From contig OX638130.1 of the NCBI GenBank assembly GCA_951804985.1, forward strand, positions 35,308,596-35,372,595: a stretch of 64,000 nucleotides of DNA, read 5' to 3'. A program made the position numbers and the translations under genes. Each line of letters opens with the position of its first letter. The first letter of the stretch is position 1. The notes under the pieces are model-generated. The model was not told the origin of the DNA, ran no database searches, and saw nothing but the letters and a program-made list of their open reading frames with translations. Below, piece after piece: positions 56,485 to 64,000 of this stretch. This stretch comes from Dryomyza anilis. Taxonomy: Eukaryota; Arthropoda; Insecta; Diptera; Dryomyzidae.

Positions 56485-57174
56485 TCAACCTGGCTCACAG
56501 TCAGGCGTTAGCCAGTCTTGAATGTCAGGTTGGCAGACCTCAAAATTTTGTCTTGGTAATATTTCTGTTATCATTGCATCAGAGGGCATCTCCAGTAGAC
56601 AGGTGTCTAATGGAGTGTCAAGTGCAATGTCAGAGATATTCCAGGGAACATTAAACCAGAAACCACCTCGTTTTAGTCTCCAGCAGCTTTTCATGGCTTC
56701 GCCTCCGATGAAGATGTCAAGTGGTGGTAGGTTTAAGATTGCATTCAGTGCTGGACCAGGTGTAGTGGGAAAGGCACCCGTAACACCCAGACACACTGTT
56801 CCTTGAATCTTGGCAAGACTAGTTGTCACTCATTTTCGCGACAGCTTGTTCCACCAGACTACCGATGCATATATCATCGGTCTTATCATTGCCGTGTAAA
56901 TCCATAAGGTTTTGCTCGGCGATAGTCCCCATGTCTTCCCAAAAATTCCTCTGCATTGCCAGAAGGCATTCAATGCTCGCGAAATTTTATTTTCAACATG
57001 TTTTGTCCAAAGTAGTTTACTATCTAGAGTTAAGCCCAGATATTTTACTTCGTTAGACAGAGGAATAGTGACACCCTTAAGTATTGGTAGAGATAATCCT
57101 GTCATTATTCTTTTCCTAGTGAAGAGAACAATCCCTGTTTTGGATGGTTGACGGAAAGTCCGTTTGCAATACAC
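56485..57174 (-). pseudogene. LOA-like RT thumb and connection
   Basis: Two adjacent frames: 56830-57174 with LSNEVKYLGLTLDSKLLWTK and AMIRPMIYASVVWW, and 56485-56829 with IQGTVCLGVTGAFPTTPGPA, NAILNLPPLDI. These are the conserved segments after the palm in jockey/I-group reverse transcriptases (YLG..LD..L.W; AYGA.VW; PT.AL...L...P). A one-base shift at about 56829 splits them. Confidence 0.8.
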
Positions 57175-57993
57175 CAGCTGTCAATTCGGTTCAATGAGTT
57201 TTGTGTTTTAACACAGACCTCATTGAGGGAAAAGCCTGTCGCAAGAATGGCAACATCATCTGCATAGGCCTGGGAATAGACACCTAGTCCATCGAGATCG
57301 TTGACTAGAGAGTCAACCAGCATACACCAGAGCATGGGGGAGAGAACGCCTCCTTGAGGACAACCTCTATTCACCCCTGCAATAATATACTGACCGCACT
57401 CCGCCTCAGAAGTGATGGTCCAAACATTAGCATTGACCTTAGCCATTTGACTAATGTTTCATCTATTCCATGCCTTCTAGCTGCGTCACACATTCCTGTC
57501 AACAAATATGCACATCACGTACATCTTTCTCTGAAAAGCATGCTCGATCCGGCCAACCAGATGTTGCAATGCTGTTTCACAGGATTTTCCACTTTGGTAG
57601 GCATGTTGTCTTGATGATAGTGGGTACCTTGACAACGATGTTTTTCTGATGTGCAACTCAACTAGTCTTTCTAGACACTTTAGTATGAAGGACATCATAC
57701 TAATGGGTCTGAAGCTCTTGGCTATGGAATAGTCTTCTCTTCCAACTTTAGGAATGAAGGCTACTTTAACTAAACGCCAGGATATCGGGATGTATGCCCA
57801 TACAAGACTTGCTCTAAAGATCTTCTTTAGGCATGGTAGCAATTGGGTTATACCTTCCTGTAGCATGACTGGGTAGATGCCATCCGATCCAGGTGACTTG
57901 AAGCCATCAAAAGAGGCCACTGCGTATTGAATAGCTTCATCGTACACAACCAATCTGGCAACCTGCCAGTCATGTTTTGTCACATTAGAGTTG
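57105..57993 (-). pseudogene. LOA-like reverse transcriptase palm and fingers
   Basis: 57486-57983 reads FDGFKSPGSDGIYPVMLQEG, VKVAFIPKVGRED, SFRPISMMSFILKCLERLVE and HAYQSGKSCETALQHLV. The segment with the first catalytic Asp is damaged: FVDRNV is followed by a stop, with about ten residues apparently lost. 57105-57446 continues with GVNRGCPQGGVLSPMLWCML and QAYADDVAIL, the intact YADD box. Frameshifts at about 57450-57490 and 57105-57175 break the protein. Confidence 0.85.
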
Positions 57994-59180
57994 TTATTTG
58001 CAGTCCCCAGTGCTGGGATTACAAAGTGGCCCTATGTGGATTTGATTTGCCGGAAAGTGAGTCTCAACTAGGACACTGAGTGCCTCTGTCTTAGACTCAG
58101 TATACGAGCCATCAGGTCTCCGCAGTGAGTCCAGTCGAGCAGTTTGGTCTCTTTTAAGAAACTTGACCAATCTGCAAGTCTCACTGCAGGATTCGGTGAT
58201 ACTGCAGAAGTCTTTATAAGAAATACTTTTCGATTTACGAATTCGTTTCTTATACTCTTTCTGCTTAGCTCGATAAAGAAACCAGTCAGAGTCTAAATTA
58301 CTCCTTACGACCCTATTTAGAAGCTTTCTGGAATCCTTGCGCAAGGTTTCAAGGCAAGCGTTGCACCAAGGAACGGGAGGTCTAGATAACGTTTTTCGTA
58401 CCAGACATGTTCGTACAAAACTAGAATTTATGACATCGTTCATAACTTGAACGGACGTCTCAATACTTTCTTTGGTACGAATTCTGACAGGAATATTGAG
58501 GGAATTCTCGAGTTCCTGTCTGAAGCGCGCCCAGTTCGTTTTTCTTACCGTCATAGAGGCCAGCACCTCTTGGTCAGTATGAAACACGATATACCTGTGG
58601 TCCGATAAAGAATCTTCTTTAAGAACCTTCCAGTTAAAGATTGACTCTCTCAGTCTACAGTTAGACAAAGTAAGGTCAATCACTTCCTGTCTTCTAGCAG
58701 TCACAAACGTGGGTTTATTACCGGTTTTTTGAATGTTTAGATTGGAGGTCATGATGAAGTCAAGGAGTCTGGTACCTCGTGCGTTGCATTTACTGCTGCC
58801 CCACACAGTGTGTTGAGCATTAGCGTCACAGCAAAGAATAAGGCCGGTCTCCTTAAGATCACAGTATTCTATGAGCTCAACAATTGCCTTTGGCGGAGGA
58901 GGCAGTAGTGAGTCATAGGGGAAGTAGCCTGAGGCGACAATCAAATGTTTCCATCCACTATCGCTTTCATAGCTCACATTGGCTGCCACAGGTCTTGCCC
59001 ACAGAATTGGGTTAACTTGGTGACAGCAAAGTGTTTCGATACTATAAGACAGCTTCTAGGCCTTGCGGCTTGCTCATCGTATAGTATGGTTTCACCACGT
59101 AGTTCACTAAGACCACAGATGCGTTTGTTATACACCCATGGTTCTTGAATAGCTGTGATGTGAGGTAATGTATGCAACAT
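57994..59180 (-). pseudogene. LOA-like endonuclease
   Basis: Starts around HITAIQEPWVYNKRICGLSE (catalytic Glu) in the 58974-59573 frame and shifts frame at 58974-58989 into the 331-residue frame with LILCCDANAQHTVWGSS (Asp, Asn), KPTFVTARRQEVIDLTLSN and LKEDSLSDHRYIVF (Asp, His). The catalytic residues remain visible. A basic linker with KQKEYKKRIRKSKS follows before the reverse transcriptase. The overlap of only 16 bases suggests a single-base frameshift. Confidence 0.83.
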
Positions 59181-59650
59181 GGAGAGCCGCTTACCTAGTA
59201 AAGCGGTAGCAGCTTTAGAATGTTGCAGAGAGAAAGCTCCAGCGTCGCCTTTAGCCTTTTCAGCCTCCTTGCGATCTTTCGCTTTATTCTTCCTTCTCCT
59301 ACTCACCTGGGCATCGGACAACCTGACCCCTGTATTCAGAGATCCGGGTCCGGTCTCCAATGGAAGTTTAGCTTCCAGTTGGGCGTCGGTCTCTCTAGGA
59401 CTAGATGCTGGTAAGACACCACTTTCCTTCGATCGATCCATGTTTCCAAATTCGTGACAGAAAGGAGCCCTGAGAGGAAACAACACTGTCGAGCAGCCAT
59501 ACGTGGATTGAGGCCTCCAGAATCCTTGCCTCAGCCGCCGAAGCGGGTGGATTGCCACTTTTGTGGGTACCACCTGGAGTAGTTATATCTTTATGTTGAC
59601 CCATCGCGGTGGTGTAGGGTTTCTTTAGAGTCTGCCACCCCACCAATAAA
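59181..59650 (-). pseudogene. LOA-like N-terminal region upstream of endonuclease
   Basis: A Lys/Arg/Glu-rich stretch (SRRRKNKAKDRKEAEKAKG) precedes the endonuclease in the same frame. Further upstream another frame (59401-59646) reads KKPYTTAMGQHKDITTPGGT. No zinc knuckles were seen. This may be what is left of ORF1 or an N-terminal extension of ORF2. Confidence 0.5.
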
Positions 59651-59832
59651 AAATACTATGGTAGTATTTAGTTCATTACTCATCACAAGCCTGTCGGACA
59701 AGGGTAACCCTACCAGAAACTTAAAAAAAAGTTTCCGTCAGCTTAGCCTTATTGAGTCATTGTAACTTAAGCCCCCACACCACGTCAAGGTAACCACCAC
59801 GTGGGGGAATTGTGAACTTACTTCATATTAAC

Positions 59833-60270
59833 TTACTTCATATTAACTTTTTCACATAGTTCACGCATGTTGTTGGCTTTACAGGGTATAAATAGGTTAT
59901 AATTGAAGTCTCTCAGCAATATAACATCACTGTAACTACAACATAAATCTCCTATAACTTCTTCCATAGAACCAATATTGCCATGAGGTAAGTATATGAC
60001 ACCAACAAGCAGTTTAGAATTTAAAACATCTACCTCAATATATAACGCTTTACAACTAGGGTCTGAATGCGAGAATATAACTCTTGATTTAACAACTTTT
60101 GATATTAATACAAACGCCACCGCCCCTACGATTGAAACGATCATTTCTATGAATTTAAAAACCAGGACTTTGAATAGCAAGATTAGTCACCGTGTTTCCG
60201 AAATTCCCATTAAATCCAAATACTCGCCACCCAGAATACATTTAGATTCATCAAACTTACATTGACTTAA
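59833..60270 (-). pseudogene. Endonuclease remnant of the PHD-ORF1 element
   Basis: Reads LMGISETR (60195-60220; the catalytic-Glu motif SET), then after a stop FSHSDPSCKALYIEVDVLNS, LLVGVIYLPHG, and DVILLRDFNYN (the GDFN motif, here RDFN). The C-terminal part with SDH is missing; the LOA-like insertion begins about 27 bp further on. At 59820-59850 the 15-bp piece GTTAATATGAAGTAA occurs twice in tandem at the junction. Confidence 0.7.
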
Positions 60271-60879
60271 CGGCGGTTTAGGACTTTGGCCATTAATATG
60301 ACCTATGTTAAAATATTGATTTCTTGGAATTCATTTAATTTTATTACTAAATGATATTCTAAATTAATAATTTCAAAAAAAAAAACAATACTAATTTGAT
60401 TATAATTACACAATCGACTAAATTTTTTTAAAAGTTAAAAAAGAAAAAAAAAGTAGAAGCATATAACATCTTGAAAAACAAATATATTCAAAAATTAAAA
60501 AAAGAATAGAATGTGGATTCCTCAATGTGTATAAAAATACATCAAAATAATTTGACGAATTAATATACGATGTACCCCACTATTTCAAAAAGAACATCTA
60601 TGAAGAAATTATTAAAAAAATTTCAATTTCTTTGCACAGCAAGGAAATTGCAGGAACTGCAATTCATAATTTAAAATTTTTTCTTATAATATTGTACTTA
60701 AGTATTCTAATCGAAGACAGAGCCGGCTGCAGAAGATCTTTGTAATATCCCGCTAACAGCAACAACAGCATCAGAAGTAAAAAATGACAAGCATTCAGGC
60801 AAAGAGAAGATTTTGTCGGAACCATCGAGTAATGTGACCTTGACTTTAGGCAATTCATTATGCAGCAAACGAAAATTGT
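60271..60879. other. AT-rich region between ORF1 and endonuclease remnants
   Basis: No coding motif was recognised. The element's endonuclease N terminus should lie here, so the segment is decayed or replaced. Confidence 0.4.
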
Positions 60880-61637
60880 TTATTTCTTATTTTTTCTGAA
60901 ATTGCGACAAAAGTAGCTTAGTTTACCCTCCGATGGCGTCAAGTGATCATTAAGAAAAATTCTAGATGTAATATCGGATTCACAAATGTCCGATAATTTT
61001 ATCGAGCGAGATTTAAAATAATTTTGCATTCGTTCATCTCTTATCCCAGTAGAATTAAATTTCAGTAAAACTGAGCGCTTGTTGTTGATAAAGCAACAGT
61101 GATTAATATCAGATGGCGATACATTTATATTGAAAAATTTGCATATTTTTAGCACACAGCCAAACATGGCATTTTGGGTGGTGGGCAGTCCACTTATAAC
61201 AACGTCCGTACGATTGATCCGTCTTTGGAGAAGATTATTTTCAGTCTCGAGCAACTTAATTTTGTTCGCAGTTGTAGTGCTCACCAACTGAATGATTTTA
61301 TGGCAGTTATCTTTTTTTACTTCATTAAGTTGAACAGCAAACTCAGCCTTAACCTGAACTGTAATTTGTTCCAACTTTTTATGGAGATCAGCAAAACCGA
61401 GCCGCATTTCATTTCGAAGACTTAATGTGTCATCACTAGATGAAGGTAATTTTATTGTAATTGGCAGAATTTGCAAGTGTAGCTGAAAGTTCCATTGTTT
61501 TTAGCCAGAAAGTTAAATTGTTCAGCGCTGACCTCTGCACAATTTAGATGAAACCATAATCCGCATCGAGAGCATCCAACACTCTCTGTTGTTCTGGTTA
61601 TATTGCTATTACAACTAGCAAGACCACATTGAGGCAT
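60880..61637 (-). pseudogene. ORF1 protein of the PHD-ORF1 non-LTR element
   Basis: The ORF1 product would bind element RNA. It starts MPQCGLASCNSNITRTTESV, then GCSRCGLWFHLNCAEVSAEQ and YTCKFC: a PHD finger of C4HC3 type in the first 60 residues. A one-base frameshift at about 61460 leads into the 198-residue second frame: a coiled coil (FADLHKKLEQITVQVKAEFA, KIKLLETENNLLQRRINRTD) and an RRM-like fold (VVISGLPTTQNA, SVLLKFNSTGIRDERMQNYF). Order finger, coiled coil, RRM, C-terminal domain matches insect non-LTR ORF1 proteins. 61640-61860 upstream is rich in CAG/CAA and is probably the 5' UTR. Confidence 0.8.
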
Positions 61638-61861
61638 TTTAACAATATTTTAAAGTTGACTCCAAAGAGATACACTTTATTTAGCAAAAACAATCGGCAA
61701 TTAGTACTAAACAGCGCCAAGTAACAACAACAACAATAGCAAACAACAGCAGCAGCGAGAAGCAACAACGACAGCAGCAGTGAAATCGCAAAAATTGAAT
61801 TACGAATGATAGCATGAAACGGAAGATGAAAATCGAGGTTATGCGACACTGCAGCAGCTCA

Positions 61862-62059
61862 GATTTATATTAATTGTATTAATATTATTTTTATATTAAT
61901 TCATGAACTTTTATTACAATTCGATTAACACAATGCTTATTTCCAATATATGCCGGGTTTTACTATAGTATGTTGCGTAGAACTTTTGAAACTATTAGAA
62001 ATTTTTAGTCGACACAAATTTAACGTCTACTCGTACATGGCGTTGCCATACATCAATCA
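61862..62059. other. Spacer, nothing recognised
   Basis: AT-rich, no gene or repeat recognised. Confidence 0.4.
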
Positions 62060-62330
62060 ACCATATCTGGACACAGATTTTTTTTACCAATTATCCGTAG
62101 GGCAAGGTTCATATTTTATTTTGTGATAAAGTTTGCATCTGAAAACATGGCGAAATCGTGCGATAACTTGCGTTATAAAGTACCAAAAACGGCCTTTTTT
62201 GCAACTTTGACTCGATTTTGTGCAAAGTCTCGACGTATAGGGAAAATTCTGAGTACGCAGTACGTAGATTTCATTCCAGATTAGGCCAGCAACCCTCAAT
62301 TTGTAGAACAATGTAATGTAAAAAGTAGGC
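62060..62330 (-). repeat. Dispersed repeat R1, copy e (fragment)
   Basis: Reverse-strand match to 46058-46270: GGCAAGGTTCATATTTTATT, GATAAAGTTTGCATCTG, CTCGATTTTGTGCAAA and TTCATTCCAGATTA blocks. Both outer parts of the family are missing. Confidence 0.75.
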
Positions 62331-63035
62331 TTAATACGAAAAATAATTTTATGTCTGCATCGACGTGTCAATTCGATTTAAAACAAATTTTACTAAATAT
62401 TCTTTAATATTCCCAGTATACCACGACTCGGCCTCCAGTGTATCGAACAATTCTCGAAGTGGCTTCGAGAAAAAAATCGATCTCGTTATTATATCGAAAC
62501 TAATTTTTAATGATTTTTGTATTCAATTGTTTAGAAAGTTGAAATATATACGAGAAAAAAAAACATTGATCTCGTTGTTATTTCGAAACTAATTTTTAAA
62601 GATTTTCGCATTCAGTTGTACCTCCCAGTCTGCCTCGTTCGTACTTTTTCGTACTAACTTCGATAAAAAAGTTCAATCTCGTTGCTTTAACGCAACTAAT
62701 TTTTAAAATTTCTCGTAGATTAAAATTTTATGACAAGATACGATATTTATACATTTTTCATATCGATATAACAATATTTTTTCGAGCAATATAGAACAAT
62801 AATTTCTATAACCAATGCAGAATATTGCAAATGTCTTCAATATGGACTGTAGAAAAATGTAGAATTTTTTTTTGTATGAAAACGACGATATATCGGGTTT
62901 ATGGTGCATTTGATATGCCAAAAAGAAAACTGCCACCCACATTTTGCCAAATATGTTGTTTGCTCAAAAATTCTGAGCACCTACTTACAGGACATGACGA
63001 GTATTCGGCCGCTAGATTTTATATTTGTAATGAAG
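62331..63035. repeat. AT-rich DNA with a tandem repeat of about 100 bp
   Basis: At 62470-62715 three imperfect units share ATCTCGTT.TT.T..CG.AACTAATTTTTAA (starting about 62480, 62569 and 62673). 62716-63035 has no recognised repeat. Confidence 0.55.
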
Positions 63036-63085
63036 TGAAGGAAAATTTAAATATTTTCTTCTCTGGCAAGAAATTATTACAATAA
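62825..63085 (+). CDS. Unidentified small Cys-containing ORF
   Basis: 86 residues; the part from MPKRKLPPTFCQICCLLKNS onward has a basic start, a C-x2-CC cluster and later GHDEYSAARFYIC. This could be half of a zinc-binding finger but no complete motif is present. Its last third overlaps the left arm of the inverted repeat at 63036. Possibly a TE protein terminus. Confidence 0.25.
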   Translation: MQMSSIWTVEKCRIFFCMKTTIYRVYGAFDMPKRKLPPTFCQICCLLKNSEHLLTGHDEYSAARFYICNEVKENLNIFFSGKKLLQ

Positions 63086-64000
63086 CTTAGAAACATCTAT
63101 TATTTAATGGTATTATTGATGGACATCCTCTTGCCAAGAACTAATAAAACTTATAAAATAAAATTTAAACATTCCAACCCATTCGTTTCGATATTGATGC
63201 GAAAACGAAAGATATGTCGAAGAATTCGTACGATATCGAATCAGACTTCGGTCTATTATCGCATGCCAAAAGTACTAAATTGTACGCATAGATCGTTTCG
63301 ACATATCGCAGTATTTTCGAACGAGAATAAAAACAATTCTGGTTCGATATCGCATTGAATAGTACAATGATATCGAGATTTTCACATTGACATTATAGAC
63401 ATAAATAAGTGCGTCATCAACATATGACATTTGCAATGACAAAATAAAACAGAAACAAAAGAAAAACTATTTGATCATGCATCTTTAACTAACTATCTAC
63501 CGTCACTCATCATCCCCTCATCAGTCCATCTTCTGAATCGATTGCATCGACAAAACTCCTAACAACCTCATTTATTATCAGCTGTCATTTGCTTCTACTG
63601 TTAACTGGGCTTTTCCTATATATTGGAATGATTAAATTTTATTTAAACAAAAACATGTTCGAAATACAGTCCACTAACTCAGTCATTGTTTTTATTTTTT
63701 AATTTTTGAATACAAATTTTTTGACATCAAAAATAAAAATAAATAAAAAGAAACAAACGGAAAGCACACTACGTTTTAAAATTTATTTTAAATAAAATAA
63801 AGTGAAATAAAACGAAATATATTTTCAAAACTATTGCATAAATGTAGATCAAATTAGGACAATATTTTCTATAAGCCATAACTGTTTTATAAGTTCTTGG
63901 CAAGAGGATGTCCATCAATAATACCATTAAATAATATATGTTTCTAAGTTATTGTAATAATTTCTTGCCCGAGAAGAAAATATTTAAATTTTCCTTCACT
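63036..64000. mobile_element. Inverted-repeat element cut by the window end
   Basis: 63036-63143 (AGTGAAGGAAAATTTAAATA ... GGACATCCTCTTGCCAAGAA) is repeated in inverse at 63893-64000 with a few differences. The right arm runs off the window, so the true ends are unknown. The 750-bp interior is AT-rich without a known domain. Confidence 0.6.

Larger units (their letters stand above)
55675..59806 (-). mobile_element. LOA-like non-LTR retrotransposon inserted in another
   Basis: About 4.1 kb on the - strand. It starts near CCCCCACGTGGTGG (59806) and runs through endonuclease, reverse transcriptase, RNase H and a Cys-rich tail to about 55675. RNase H after the reverse transcriptase and the HAYQSGKS/GCPQGGVLSP motifs point to the LOA group, though related RNase-H-bearing groups are possible. 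It interrupts the PHD-ORF1 element between endonuclease and linker. It is near full-length but frameshifted in several places. Confidence 0.75.

Overview
This window is eukaryotic nuclear DNA: very AT-rich, with no operon-like gene packing, intron-containing coding exons, tRNA-derived SINEs and many nested transposable elements. Several features point to a higher fly (Diptera). These are a Tre1/moody-type GPCR exon set with an N-R(Y) end to TM3, a rosa-like D,D41D mariner, LOA-like and RTE non-LTR elements, and a dispersed repeat carrying a (CTGT)n tract. A tephritid or related acalyptrate is my guess, but species cannot be fixed from sequence alone.

Host gene. The only host gene I can support is on the + strand: three coding exons of a rhodopsin-like GPCR of the Tre1/moody family, at 12223-12307 (start codon and most of TM1), 37269-37414 (end of TM1, TM2) and 37479-37579 (TM3 up to the N-R codons). 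The splice phases fit exactly and give a continuous reading frame. The first intron is about 24.96 kb and consists largely of mobile elements. The exon after TM3 was not found and probably lies beyond the window.

Layout. 1-8500: AT-rich DNA with a mariner end, a PHD-finger ORF1 fragment, a P-like MITE, a CTGT repeat, a non-LTR tail, a SINE and the first copy of an unnamed dispersed repeat (here R1). 8508-10455: an R1 copy split by a 1250-bp rosa-like mariner, with a matching empty site in another R1 copy. 10666-12222: foldback MITE, SINE, and a 43-bp tandem repeat upstream of the GPCR start. 12308-37268 (intron): a tandem array of a roughly 1.5-2.1-kb repeat (R2/R3) carrying a 5'-truncated RTE and a 2873-bp TA-flanked element with inverted arrays of a 59-bp minisatellite; non-LTR and gypsy fragments; a long RTE copy; a decayed + strand Ty3/gypsy element invaded by a Harbinger MITE, two SINE pieces, a 1151-bp TIR element and a TA MITE; gypsy protease and gag remnants on the - strand; two adjacent CCCGAGTGG-ended elements. 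37734-38518: hAT-like foldback. 39339-43129: - strand Ty3/gypsy with primer-binding site, LTR, a SINE in the LTR, and a (TA)n tract. 43250-54060: R3 copy, nested foldback, R1 copies, SINEs, and a 2.1-kb PIF/Harbinger element with both genes but no catalytic core. 54347-61637: a - strand non-LTR element with a PHD-finger ORF1, interrupted by a 4.1-kb LOA-like non-LTR element. 62060-64000: R1 fragment, tandem repeat, and an inverted repeat cut by the window end.

Almost all TE coding regions carry stops, frameshifts or deletions, so the window reads as an old, repeatedly invaded locus in which insertion order can be inferred from target-site duplications. I found no rRNA, true tRNA gene or CRISPR array.
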